Assembly (NCBI GenBank): GCA_963513935.1
Contig: OY740776.1
Span: forward strand, 11,686,724-11,750,723
DNA: 64,000 nt
Source of the DNA: Aphrophora alni
Lineage: Eukaryota; Arthropoda; Insecta; Hemiptera; Aphrophoridae
Direction: 5' to 3'
Shown: one piece after another, positions 23,100 through 34,182 of the stretch
How positions within the stretch are numbered: the stretch's first letter is position 1
Layout of the letters: every line of letters starts with the position of its first letter
Translations under genes and position numbers: made by a program
Notes under the pieces: generated by a model
Told to the model about the DNA's origin: nothing
The model's database searches: none
The model's input: the letters and a program-made list of their open reading frames with translations, nothing else

Positions 23100-23900
23100 G
23101 TTGCACAAATAACTATTGTTCTTACAAGGAAATGTTAAATTGTATTGGTAGATCAAGGGGTCTTCTCCTGTAGGGTGATTGTGTTTAAAAGAGTTGTTAC
23201 ACGAGTTTTCTGAACCTTGTAGTTGTACTAAAAGCGCTCGTAGATGTGTTTATATTTAAAACTGTCCACTTGCTTCGCTCGTCGTTGTCTTCGAAGATGT
23301 AAGGGAGGCATCACTCGCTACGCTCGTCTCGTTGACGCGGGTTTCGTAATTATACAAATTTTCTCGGGAGGTCATGGTACAAAATTACATTTTTTGACAA
23401 TAACTTCGCTGTTTGTGATCGTATAGAAGTGGGTTTGACCATAGAAGAAGGAATTAGAATAAGAAAGTCACAGCCCATGTTAAACAGCGTGATACAAAAT
23501 ATCCTTAGTTTGGCTACTGGACAACAGAAAGCGCTAGTAGCAACGGGACAAAAAGGCTTGGCTACTGCTACTAGCGCTTTCTGTTGTCCAGTAGCCGAAC
23601 TAAGGATATTTTGTATCACGCTAGAGCCTATACCTGTGACTTTCTTATTCTAATTCCTTCTTCTATGGTTTGATACCATTACATGCAGAATTTAAAACTG
23701 CAATTTTTAATCTAATTTAGTACGATATAAGTTGGATAACACATAAAACACTGAAAATGGCCGCTATTTTGATGTTTTCAATTAGATTTCTCCGAATTTT
23801 AATAAAGTTCTATATGAGCACAATATATTTCCTCATACAAAATTTCACGTCCCTTTATTAATTTTTGTAGCTGTTATCGTGTTTTACGTACAGGCGACAA
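23100..23900 (-). repeat. Repeat C copy 4 (minus), split by a hairpin insertion
   Basis: The reverse strand reads CGTACAGG...TAACAGCTAC, AAATTAATAAAGGGACGTG and AAAATAGCGGCCATTTTC from 23900 to about 23680. It resumes below 23437 with AGCGAAGTTATTGTC, CTCCCGAGAAAATTTG and GACGAGCGTAGCGAGTG. The block order matches copy 3. Confidence 0.6.
23438..23669. mobile_element. 232-bp hairpin element with ~105-bp near-perfect arms
   Basis: The left arm (23438-23542) begins ACCATAGAAGAAGGAATTAG and the right arm (23566-23669) ends CTAATTCCTTCTTCTATGGT. Both contain the complementary core AACAGAAAGCGCTAGTAGCA / TGCTACTAGCGCTTTCTGTT. The only sizeable mismatch is an internal bulge (about 23475-23486 against 23627-23637), and the loop is 23 nt. 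Open frames on both strands here are palindrome artefacts. It interrupts repeat C copy 4, so it is most simply a fold-back transposon; transcribed, it would form a long hairpin RNA. Confidence 0.8.
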
Positions 23901-25367
23901 CGACGACGGACGGACGGTTTGTCAAAAATAACGTTTTTCGTTTTTCAGTAAAAAAAACTCTGTTCGAAATTTTTGACGGTTACCAAACTACGCCGGTACT
24001 TCGTATACCGACATTTAAAATTAGAGTAACAGAAGATTTGGAATCACCCTGTAGTCAAGTACATAAAATTGAATAGAAAGTAAAGTAAGTATTTTTGATG
24101 AATTAACGTAGACTTATCAGCAACATTCTTATGCGGTTTAAACTTCATTACCTACACTAGGTAGAACAATACCACAGCGTATTTATCATCCTGTATATTT
24201 CAGCCCTATTTTATTTCTTCATAAGGGAAAGGGTTGATTAATTACAAAATATTTATTTATCGCTAAAAATTTACTGCAGTTAATAAATCCTGGACAGAAA
24301 TAATGTTTAAACGTCGACAAATAGCTCGAAGCATATTCCAATAATCAGTCATTCATACACTGGCGCGACTAATGTTCTAACCCAATTGAATGTAACAAAC
24401 CCCCCTTGTACAGTGTTGCATTGGCGAATGATTTATAACACTTTGCACAGTTTGGCAACAGCGCAATTAATCAACTCTAATGAAACATGACAAAACTTAA
24501 TGCGGGGGTGAGTTTAGTTTTAGATTTTAAATGTTTTTAATTAGAAAAGTTTTTCTTTTTAATTATTGTAATTGTAAATCAGTGTTTTGTGCGTTGTAGG
24601 CCTGTGAATAGATTAAGAAAAGTTGAGTTTAAGGAAATGTAAATTGGAAAAAGTTTAAATTTCAGTTCAAAAGATAGGGTGGAGGGCTTTTTTTTATGAA
24701 CACAACTTGTAAATTGTATTTGATCAAAATTAAGCTTTTGTATGACGGAGGTTAGGTTACGTTAGGTTAGGTTTGGTTAGGTTAGGTCAGGTCAGGTCGT
24801 ACACGGAGGTGGGTCATTAATCATCACATTTCTCTAAAATCTGAACGAAATCGACTAATTGTAATAATAAAATTATCTATTTCACAACAACAAGTCCCCC
24901 CCCTCTTTTTTACCGAAGACTCACCGGCATTTTTGGAGAGATATGTGTTTTTTCGAGTCCTATGAAGATACATCTAAACGAAATTTTGGAAAAACAACAA
25001 CTTTTTTTATGAGAGTTACCCTCAAGTTTGAGTCATCTAAAAATGAATAAAACTCTCAAGATAAGGTTGAATAATGTTCTTATCAAATTTGATGAAAATC
25101 TTTCCAAACGTTTGAGATATAGGCTATAGCACTGCACCATACAACAGACATCATTCAAAAAATACATTTTTGGTTTCAGGGATCTGAAAAACGACATATT
25201 CGCAAAAGACAACTTAAAATTTATTAAATCTGAAAAATTGAAATTCACCTTAGGTATTAGGTTTCCGGAATTCATGTACTTGTCAGAAAGATAGTGCAAT
25301 GTTTGTGGAAAGTTTATTTATTGAAATATTTCGATTAAAACATCATTTTTGTCTTTTTCCAGTTTGG
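23901..25367. other. AT-rich stretch with degenerate telomere-type remnant
   Basis: At 24750-24798 there is a decayed run mixing TTAGG, TACGT and CAGGT units. Poly-C near 24895-24903. The rest shows no gene or element end. Confidence 0.4.
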
Positions 25368-25655
25368 ATATTCTTTCTCTATTTTTGTGAGCATACGTTA
25401 ACCAATTTCAACAACTTTTTACGATAGTTTAATAAACGATTCAACAATGAGAAACCACAGCTGAGTGTAGCTGTTTCAATTCCTTTCCACATTACAAAGT
25501 AAATTGCACAGCTGTTCAACCACGACAGTATGTCTTTATCTCTCAACATTTATTTCTTTTGTTGTTTGTTATTTTTAGTTAATTTCTATTGCAGACGTTC
25601 CAACTGTTTACTTCCTCATGCAATGTGCACAGATCTTACTAATAAGAATAGTTTG
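25368..25655 (+). repeat. Repeat F copy 1
   Basis: It is colinear with 27815-28115 in the same orientation, through AATTTCAACAAC/CAGTTTT, CACATTACAAAGTAAATTGC, CACAGCTGTTCAACCA and ATGTCTTTATCTCTCAAC. The two F copies flank repeat C copy 5 and its nested contents. Confidence 0.7.
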
Positions 25656-26089
25656 CTTTCTTTTATTTACCCAGTAAAAGGAGTGTAGGGTAGGTTTGGT
25701 GATTATAAATAATTTCGAACTCAGTTTCTTAAATTAGCTTTTTCTTGGCCTCAGGAAATAGGAAAAGTGACTTCCAACGTACCGTCCATCGTCATCATTG
25801 AGACTGGAAGAAAGCAAGATGGCGGCCACAAAAACCGCATGAAACTTCGTGATTAGGACTATAAATAGTGTTCTCATACAAAACCCCGAGAAATACAAAT
25901 TGGCGACCATTTTAAACTGTTCATCAACTATAATGAGCTACACTTGTTGATACTACAATCACTAAACGAACGAAAAGACAATTTTTCACAAAAACCATGC
26001 AACCAATTTTGGTTTGTGGAAAATTGTTTTTTTATTCATTTGTTGTTGTATTGTTCAATGCTCTGGTGTTATTTAACTTACACTACACA

Positions 26090-27062
26090 ATACTATTATC
26101 AAAAGAGGAAAGCGGCTGAACAAAGGGTTGCTTCGCTCTAACGCACGCGCCATCACACACAGGCGCGCAGAGTATTAGGACTGACCGGTACCTGCCGTGG
26201 GCCACCCGCATGAGTTACCTACTGTGCTTTACTTGATCAAACTTTCATTTTAAAATAAAAGCTGTAATATATATTATTCTAGACTTCATTACAAGAAAAA
26301 TGAGACAAAACAATGTATAATTTACTTTAATAGAATCCAAAATCAACAATGTTTTCTACAAAATGAATGACAGTATGATGACTAATAAGTGTTAATAAAC
26401 GACACTATCGTATATCTTTATCGAAAAATATGTATTTTTCAATTTTAATGAAACAAAGGAGCACAATATAATACTAATAGTATAAAACATAATTTGTAGC
26501 CTACTTTATTATTAACATTGTGATAAGCTGTGTATGAATAAATATGTATTAACAAATTTTGTTTTTTTGTTTTTTACCAATAATGGTGAAAGTAGCAAAA
26601 AAATCCTTACTAATATAAAATATAATAAATATTTTTCTTAAATGCGAAAACATTTATTTCTATTTATAAACATTGTAATAAGGTATGCATTAAATAAACA
26701 TTTAGTACTATGTAGTAAAAGTTTGCATTCTCAAAATCAATAGAACTAGATTAATATACTACAAGGTAGATTAATATACTACAAGCAGTCACACATTTTG
26801 TAGCAAACATTGTTGACTTTGGGGTTCAGTAAATTATACGTTGTTTGGTTTCATTTTTTTTTTTTTTTGTAATTATGTGTAGAATAAAAATATATTGTAG
26901 ATTTAATTTTCAAATATCAAATAAAATAAATTAAAGTTTTATAGAGTGAAGCCCAGTAGGTGACTCATACAGGTGGCTAGGTCATCGGACACCCTAATCC
27001 TCTACGCTTGTGTGAGTGAAGCGACCCTTCGTTCAGCTGCATTCCCAGTTTGACGCTAGTAT
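26090..27062. mobile_element. TIR element E copy 1 (~970 bp, ~160-bp inverted ends)
   Basis: The left end reads ATACTATTATCAAAAGAGG, then GCGGCTGAACAAAGGG, GTGGGCCACCCGCATGAG and TTACCTACTGTGCTTTAC. The right end, inverted, reads ATACTAGCGTCAAACTGGG, then GCAGCTGAACGAAGGG, then ATGAGTCACCTACTGGGC. The interior is AT-rich with no transposase. The left end also serves as an empty-site reference for the insertion at 55454. Confidence 0.65.
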
Positions 27063-27517
27063 CAATGACTACATAAATACTATAAGACACGACATGGCCA
27101 TGTTCAATATTCTACGCTTATTCTTCAGTTGTCCAATACCCGCTAGGTCGCTCTGCTAGAGAATCTGAAGTTGATGTGACTGGCGCTAGGTGGCTCTACG
27201 GTCAAACAATGTTTCAGGCGGGTAAGTGAAAACGCACTGATGCCACATATGGGACCAGAGATGCGAGGGAAGGTCGAGAATCGCTTATCTCAGCGCACGA
27301 ACTGACAACACTGACTACGCTGACGGAAGTAAGTGAGAAGGTTTGTGAGAGAGAGGTCAACAGTTGTACAGTCTCAACCAAGTGGGATGCGTACAGTCAG
27401 CACCTGCTGCTAACGCTTTCTGATAGCTGTGTGTCAAACTTGTGACGAACAGCACCCGTAAAGCGTAGACTATTTCCCTATCCTATGTCGTGTCTTATAG
27501 TATTTATGTAGTCATTG
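27063..27517 (+). mobile_element. MITE D copy 3 (455 bp, 7-bp TSD CTAGTAT)
   Basis: It begins CAATGACTACATAAATAC and ends with the inverse; the terminal inverted repeat runs about 33 bp, to GACACGACAT. It is flanked by CTAGTAT at 27056-27062 and again at 27518-27524. It sits at the right end of element E. A TGA replaces a sense codon (near 27229) in the 82-codon frame that is open in copies 1 and 2, and there is a small deletion near 27401. Confidence 0.88.
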
Positions 27518-27814
27518 CTAGTATAAATAATTTGTAGATTTCAATTTTGCATGTATGTAATGGTAACGCCCCCACCTATCTACGACGACAAATTGCGAAG
27601 TTATTGTAAAAAATATAATCTCGAACCCTGACACCCCAAGGAAACGTTTTATCCTACAGGGTCCTGCAGAGATCGAGTCACCAACACGAGGTTAGCGAGT
27701 GGAAACTCCTTCTCATATTTACAACCTTGAGGCACGGTCGCGAGCGAAGCGAGTGGAGAATTTTTAATATATATATACTACTAGAGGCCGGTTGAACTGG
27801 GGCTGGGTATATAC

Positions 27815-28115
27815 CATGATGGCTTTCTTTCTCTATTATTGTAAGCATACGTAAAACAATTTCAACAGTTTTACAGTTAAATAATGATTCCACAACACAT
27901 TGAGTACAAAGCACAGCTGAGTTACGCTGGTTCAATTCCTTTGCACATTACAAAGTAAATTGCACAGCTGTTCAACCAAGACAGAATGTCTTTATCTCTC
28001 AACTTTAATTTCTCTTTTTCTTTTGTTGTTTGTTACTTTGTTATTTTTAGTGAATTCCTTTTGCCGACGTTCCAGCTGTTGTGATCTCCTTCATGAGATG
28101 TCCACCGATCTTAGT
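27815..28115 (+). repeat. Repeat F copy 2
   Basis: It matches 25368-25655: TTTCTCTATT, GTAAGCATACGTAA, CACAGCTGAGTTACGCTGG, CACATTACAAAGTAAATTGC, CACAGCTGTTCAACCAAG and TTGCCGACGTTCCAGCTGTT. Confidence 0.7.
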
Positions 28116-28267
28116 TATAAGAGTAAAGTGTTAAAACATATATTTTGTGTGGATATATCCGTTTTCAAGTTGGATCTATTTCGGCGTTTAAACCCTCTTT
28201 TTTAATCGAATCTTTTTATTGTCATAAAACCTAAGTAAAGTTTTAAACAAATATGGAAATATATTTG

Positions 28268-28648
28268 GTTCTACACATGTTAAAAAAAACCGTGCGTCAC
28301 GTCATTTTAAAGCTCTTAACCGTAGTTATCTACAGGGTGGTACAAAAGTTCACTACCACACGCAGGGTGTTCCGAAATAACACAAATCGTGATTTTTCTA
28401 ACTTTCCTAAATGTAAGCATGCTTTTATTCTTACCGATTTGAATAATTTTGCTGAAAATTTCGTTCCTCTATTTTTATCTTACAGAGTTATAAAGGCATT
28501 AATTTTTAAACTTATTAATTAAAAAGGTTAAGAAAAATCACGTTTTGTGTTATTATATGTGGTAAACTTTTCTACCACCCTGTAGATACCTAAGCTAAGA
28601 GCTTTTAAAATGACGTGTTCCACGTTTTTCTAACTTGTGTAGAACCCA
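28268..28648. repeat. Outer palindrome with ~60-bp arms, split at centre
   Basis: The left arm (28268-28330) reads GTTCTACACATGTTAAAA, CACGTCATTTTAAAGCTC and GTTATC. The right arm (28585-28648) is its inverse: GATACC, GAGCTTTTAAAATGACGTG, TAACTTGTGTAGAAC. The inner mariner-type element occupies the exact centre. Confidence 0.75.
28333..28582. mobile_element. Mariner-type MITE (250 bp) at palindrome centre
   Basis: TA flanks lie at 28331-28332 and 28583-28584. The ends are CAGGGTGGTACAAAAGTT and the inverse of CAGGGTGGTAGAAAAGTT. The inverted homology extends inward to AACACAAATCGTGATTTTTC, with about 19 extra bases on the left arm. It contains no transposase. Removing it would leave GTTATCTAGATACC, itself a near-palindrome. 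Confidence 0.75.
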
Positions 28649-30529
28649 AGTCATGAAGCAGTATCCACATTTTATTTTCCACACTGAATTAGTAAAAAAT
28701 ATACTGCCTCAGATCTACTGTGGGTAGAAATCAACATTTAAATATTGCATTGATAAACATGTTTTAAAATAAATGTTTCAATTAAAGCAGCAGAACTTAA
28801 TAACAATGCTGGGATATAAGTGGTGTCCCTCAAGGGTACTGCTTGAATGGAGTGCTGCTGCTGTTTGACCCACTTCTTTTGTTTTTACAATTATTGATAT
28901 TGTACAGAAGACAATATTATGTGTACAATTAAATGTAAAATAATACTTAAATATCAGCATGAATGGAATAATTTTAATACCGAGAGGGTGAAATAATCCC
29001 CCCGGTTGATTTTCATTTTCTTGAATTGTTTTATGAGAAATTATAAAATATGCACTATCAATTCTGATCAATTAAATAAATAACAACTTTTTGTATTTTA
29101 AATTGTAACCATAATCTTATCATACATTATAAAATATTCAATTTAGTATAACCTAAGTAAAGGTAGTAGTGTAGAATAAGCTAAGTAAGAAATTATATAC
29201 GTGTTTTTATTTGTTGCACAAATTATTTCTTTTATTTGTAGTCCTACATTATAGTATTTACACATTTTAGACTGGATTATATTAGTTCCTGCTTATATTT
29301 TTATATCGATTCAGCAATGGAAAGTGTGGAAAATCTCCTGAAAATGTTTCAAAAGTCAAATATTCGAAACTTTAAGCGCCTGTTACTCCAAAACGAGTAG
29401 GTTTATCAAACAATAACCAACATTAAAAAAAGCGTAAATTTTGTAAAGAATTAAAAAACACGATAAAATTAGAGGTAACCATAAGAAAATAAAATGTTGC
29501 CACGTCCATTGATATGTGTTGGCCGAGGGGATCAGGTGACGGGTGGGGGGGGGGCGCCTCGCTGCAGTAGTAATTGTAGTTATTAAGGTTAGTGTTTACT
29601 GTACCTCTGAATATCATAGCAGTGCTATTGAAATGTACATAAGGTAGAATAAACATAACTATACAGTCTTTGTGTTGTTAGTGTTTTATTTTTATTTTGG
29701 GAATTTTTCCAGCTGCACACTAGAGTCATACGATACATATCTTAAGGTCGTAAGCGATATGCGATAATCATCTTATAAGTTAGGTATCGCTAATTCACGT
29801 TCAAATCTTGTTGTAGCGGCCAAAAAGATGTACGATAACAGCATCTATCGTAAGATATATGTATTAAGCGACATCGCTTGGGCTATCTTTTCGTTTAATA
29901 TCGTATTAAAAGTGGCACCAGGTACAAGTAATGCTGACGATTTAAGTTTTTTATTTCTTTCATCAACAGTGTTAAAAAATAACCCTGATTATAGAATTAT
30001 AAAGTGCAGCGCCTATATTATAAAATTCTTTAAATTTTCCTTCGTATTCACATAGTTTTCTTTGGAATACTGCGGAACTGTGTCGCACATTCTTTAATTT
30101 ATACAGGTACGCTCAATCCTTCTTTCTCTCTTTGAATGAAAGAGCAGATGAATAAGTTTTTTCTTTAATTTGTATTCAATTAGTATTGTTTTATTTATGT
30201 AAATAATTAAAAAGACAAGGTCTTTCAAAACTAAGTTAAAACTTTAAGTGGTTACAATATTTGTTGTCCAATCCTTGGAAAAAAAAACTCTTTATTGTAT
30301 GCAGATAATTAATATTTATTAAACATCAGCTTTTATTTTCATTGTTAGTTATTTGTTACCATAGCGACTTGTTTTCTAATTGTTGTCAAATTTCAAACAC
30401 GGGAATCTAGTTGGTGATAAACCTGTAGTAGTTTACAATTAATTAATTGATATATTTTTTATTCCCATCATGATTGACATAATCATGTTTCCTTTACAAA
30501 CATCGCATTGATTTAGTGTTATTTTGAAT
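28649..30529. other. AT-rich stretch with one G-rich patch
   Basis: No gene, RNA gene or element end is recognised. A G-rich, locally GC-rich patch lies at 29522-29570 (GGGTGGGGGGGGGGCGCC). Confidence 0.4.
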
Positions 30530-31391
30530 GTGAACGGAGTTTATCAGCTGAGTTAAGAAAGTGAACGGAGTTTATCAGCCGGGGTAAGAAAGTGAACGGA
30601 GTTTATCAGCCGGGGTAAGAAAGTGAACGGAGTTTATTAGCCGGGGTAATAAAGTGAACGGAGTTTATCAGCCGGGTTAAGATAGTGAACAGAAATTTAT
30701 CGGCCGGGGTGAAGGGAGTTTATCAACCAGGGTAAGAAAGGGAACGGAGTTTATCAGCCGGGGTAAGAAAGTGAAGGAAGTTTATCACCCGGGTTAAGAA
30801 AGTGAAGGGAGTTTATTAGCCAGGGTAAGAAAGGGAATGCAGTTTATCAGCCGGGTTAAGAAAGTGAAGGGAGTTTATCAGCCGGGGTAAGAAAGGGAAC
30901 GGAGTTTATCAGCCGGGGTAAGAAAGTGAAGGGAGTTTATTAGCCAGGGTAAGAAAGGGAATGCAGTTTATCAGCCGGGATAAGAAAGTGAACGGAGTTT
31001 ATCTGCCGGGTTGAGAAAGTGATCGGAGTTTATCAGCCGGGTTAAGAAAGTGAACAGTGTTTATTAGCTGGGTTAAGAAAGTGAACGGAGTTTATAAGCC
31101 GGGTTAAGAAAGTGAACGGAGTTTATCAGCCGGGTTAAGAAACTGAACGGCGTTTATCAGCTGGGGTAAGAAACTGAACGGAGTTTATCAGCCGGGGTAA
31201 GAAAGTGAACGAAGTTTATCAGCCGGGGTAAGAAAGTGAACGGCGTTTATCAGCTGGGGTAAGAAACTGAACGGAGTTTATCAGCCGGGGTAAGAAAGTG
31301 AACGGCGTTTATCAGCTGGGGTAAGAAAGTGAACGGAGGTTATCAGCTGGGGTAAGAAAGTGAACGGAGTTTATCACCCAAGTTAAGAAAG
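30530..31391 (+). repeat. 31-bp minisatellite, ~28 units
   Basis: The unit is GTGAACGGAGTTTATCAGCC followed by GGGGTAAGAAA (31 bp). Common variants are AGGGA for ACGGA, CAGCT for CAGCC and GGTT for GGGG, plus units shortened by deletion near 30700. Some variant pairs recur together (ACGGCGTTTATCAGCTGGG around 31147, 31239 and 31303), implying local block duplication. Confidence 0.95.
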
Positions 31392-31564
31392 TTTCGTACT
31401 CTCAAAGGTTCAAAGGTTAAACCTAAGCCGGGTACCATGCGGTCATGCGGATATCCATGGTAATGAGCATGAGGAAGAATTGGTAAAAAACGCTAAATTA
31501 CCCTTTCTAGGTCCGGAACCAACCTGCGGTCATCAAGAGAAGGTGCAAAGTTAGGTTTTATCAA

Positions 31565-31850
31565 CGCTGGAAGGATTACTCTGGTCAAACGCTGTGTTAA
31601 AAGCTTATCAGTGGCTTACCAACTGGTTAGTGAAATTGATAATTCGTCTGAAACAAGTTATGACACTATTCACTGGACATGGAGACTTCAGGAAACTTCT
31701 ACTAACACTCTGGATCATCAATAGTCATCCCGTTTGTAGCCTATGTAATCTGAAGAGAGTGGAAGGGTCGAGGCTAGTAGAAGGGTCATATTGGGGGCTT
31801 CACAACGAGGTGATGTTTCTGATGGTGATGGAGCTAAAACTCTGGCTTGT
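31565..31850 (+). pseudogene. LINE ORF2 RNase H-end relic (R1-like)
   Basis: One plus-strand frame contains FTGHGDFRKLL followed about 14 residues later by VCSLC. The TGHG-x-F ... C-x2-C arrangement is typical of the segment linking RNase H to the C-terminal cysteine motif in R1-clade and related LINE ORF2 proteins, usually written as a TGHG.F..YL stretch before the first C-x2-C. The expected downstream H-x4-C part is not recognisable, and no RT core lies nearby. It is a short decayed fragment. The frame continues open to about 31893, but the end does not resemble the family. Confidence 0.5.
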
Positions 31851-32344
31851 CTTGCTAGTAGGTCCTTGGGGGTATACAATAAGCTTAGATTGACATTCAT
31901 GGATCATGAGTCTTCATACGTCAATAATCTAAGATATATTCAAATCTAAAAGATTATTTGGAAAATCTCAAAATATGTTCGACCATTATCGCACCAACAT
32001 TCCATGAAAGCAGTTCCAATAGCTGTATTTCAAAAATGGCAATAAATTCAATCACTAAAAGATTTCATATTCTGCCAGTGACATTTCAAACACCAAACCT
32101 ATCACACCATGATCTCACGGTTAAACTGTGCATACATTAAGATGATTCCACCGTACCCGATCATTTATATGTTACATAATTATAGGTGTGGATTTTAAAG
32201 GTCGCTGAATGTGGATCCGAAGGTTATTTGTCTATGTTTTATTTTTTTGTGAATTATCTTCACTTGTCGCGTTTTTAGTAGGTTATTATAAATACTTCTT
32301 GGTTGTAGTTGTTGCATTTACCTCAGAGCTTTTCTTTAGTTAGT
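31851..32344. other. No recognisable feature
   Basis: AT-rich sequence after the LINE relic. No repeat family of this window is seen until repeat A copy 4. Confidence 0.35.
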
Positions 32345-32590
32345 GCAGGCGTAGCAATCCCCGAGGACCTAGCAGGTGAAGGATCTACACCTTTTTCACG
32401 TAGCCTTGGGCTGGATCCTTCTCTTTCAACTTTCCTATCCGGTGTGTTTTGATCAACTCTTGTTCCTTTTCTACCCTCTGACGTTATTAGAGTATTCTAA
32501 GGCTAGGTGATTTTAATTTACGTTCTTTTCTTCCTTTTTTGTATGGAGATGATGATCGAGAGGGTTTTCACCTTTAAACATCAAGGGGAA
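32345..32590 (+). repeat. Repeat A copy 4
   Basis: It has GCAATCCCCGAGGACCTAGC, GGATCTACACC, CTTTCCTATCCGGTG, GATCAACTCTTGTTC and GACGTTATTAGAGTATTC, then a GAGATGATGATCGAGAGG tail. Confidence 0.7.
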
Positions 32591-32770
32591 CAAATAAAAC
32601 CCCACAACAAATTGCTTACCCTTATTATGATTTACAGCAGATATTTTACACAGATCTACAATTATCGTCTCAAGTGGAAAATAAGTGGTTTCGGTTTAAA
32701 TATGTAAAGTGCGATGCTGGTACAGATTAAATTTAGGAACGCGGCAGCGTTCCGCACTACCGAGTTCCCT

Positions 32771-33000
32771 CGGGGGCTCACTGATAGTGAGTACGGGTGT
32801 TTGCAATCACGAGGAGCCTAGCTGGATCTACACCGTTCTTCACGTAAAACTTGGGTTAGATCCCTCTATTTCATCCTTCCCGTCAAGTCTGTCTTGACCA
32901 GCATTAGTTTCCGACTCTGACGTTAATAAAGGGCTGTCTTTATTTTATGTTATTACAGGCGAGGATGGCCGAGAGGTTGATTGCATTTAAACACAAGGGA
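32771..33000 (+). repeat. Repeat A copy 5 (best preserved)
   Basis: It has GGCTCACTGATAGTGAGTAC, GAGGAGCCTAGCTGGATC, TTGGGTTAGATCCCTCTATT, GTCTTGACCAGCATTAG and GACGTTAATAAAGG, ending GAGGATGGCCGAGAGGTTG. The last block resembles a tRNA A box and GGGTTAGATCC a weak B box. Their order is reversed relative to a tRNA promoter, so tRNA origin is not established. Confidence 0.7.
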
Positions 33001-33956
33001 GAGGGGGAGGGAGGGAGTTGTGACACCAGAAAACCTTATCGTGACAGATAGCGCAGTCAACTTCCTTCCCAAGCTGCTGAAAAATTGATGAATCAACTTC
33101 CTGAAAGTATTAATGTTTGCAAATTATACATCTTTTAAAAACAGCATTAGAATATTTCTATTGCCTGAATTATTCTACTAGTTGGGTTCGTGTAACGTAC
33201 TTTGTTCTTTTTGGGAAGATATGATCTCCAAATTCATAGATTCACGAAATTCTATTTATATTTCATCTGCGTATTAATGGTTTGCATATTCCTGCGCATG
33301 TTTTTATGTCAGGGGTGTGTTTGGCCAACACTCCTCATGGGAGATATATTAAACACAAATCTTCAGTGAATATTCATTGTTTAGATTTTGGTTTCCGGCA
33401 GCTCAGAGCGTCGATTTTTGTGAATTCACACGTCCAGACAGGTTAAACAATGGTTCACTCGCAACTGTGTGCTGTAAAGAATGTCCGGTCTCAACGTTTG
33501 ATGGTCCTGCAATCATTGGTAGTACATTCAGTTTTATCATGACATAAAATCCGTATGGAAGTAGTTTTTCTTTCTTGGCAACTCGTGACTTTTCCCATAA
33601 GATTTGTCAGTGTTTTGACTTAATCGGTGCTGCGCTTTCTGTAGAGAAGTTATACAAGATTTCGACCTTATCAACAAGCTCTCGCTTTTCTTTTTTTACA
33701 TTTTTACTGGGTTCAATTTTTTCCCAGTTCGAAAGATGTTTTATCTTGCATTGAATGTTCTGAATATCAAACTCAATCCCAATTGGTTCTATGGGGAGCA
33801 ACCTACGAATTAATAATCCGGTAGCTTTTCAAAATACAAAAAGACTGTACAAGAGTGCACTAACATGCTTGCCAACTTAACACGCGAAAATGTATAATTT
33901 CTGTGATAAATGTTCGTTACTATTCAATAAATTGGATTCAATGTAGTTTGTTTTGT
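33001..33956. other. AT-rich stretch, nothing recognised
   Basis: It starts in a G-rich GGGAGGGGGAGGGAGGGAG tract. No element ends or coding similarity. Confidence 0.35.
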
Positions 33957-34182
33957 TTTTGACGTTTAAAGGTGAAAAACCTTTCAGTCGTCATCCCCTT
34001 ATAAATGGAAAAGAAGAAGAAAAGTGTATAAAATTTAGACTCTTTGCCCTGGAATACTCTAATAAGGTCAGGGTTGGAAGAGTTGATCAAAAGAGACTTG
34101 ACAGGAAAGGTACAGGATCTAACCTCAGACTAAAGTACATGAAAAAAGTGTATATTCAGCTAGGCAACCTCGGGTTAAATTA
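33957..34182 (-). repeat. Repeat A copy 6
   Basis: Read inversely it has GAGGTTGCCTAGCTGAATA, CTGAGGTTAGATCCTGTAC, GTCTCTTTTGATCAACTC and CCTGACCTTATTAGAGTATT. The open frame across it is a chance frame through the repeat. Confidence 0.68.

Larger units (their letters stand above)
25690..27835 (+). repeat. Repeat C copy 5, split by element E
   Basis: The left half (25690-26089) has GAAAGCAAGATGGCGGCC, GCGACCATTTTAAACTG and TTATTTAACTTACACTAC. The right half (27525-27835) has GTAGATTTCAATTTTGCATG, GAAGTTATTGTAAAAAATAT, GCGAGCGAAGCGAGTGG and GGGGCTGGGTATATACC. The join would reconstitute the order seen in copies 2 and 3. Confidence 0.65.

Noticed and set aside
23350..23653. Two overlapping 74-89 codon frames
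   Set aside because: Both strands encode nearly the same peptide because the region is a palindrome. The frames are artefacts.
32955..32970. tRNA gene or tRNA-derived SINE head (GGCCGAGAGG)
   Set aside because: Only one repeat A copy has the A-box-like word, the B-box-like word lies upstream, and no cloverleaf can be drawn.
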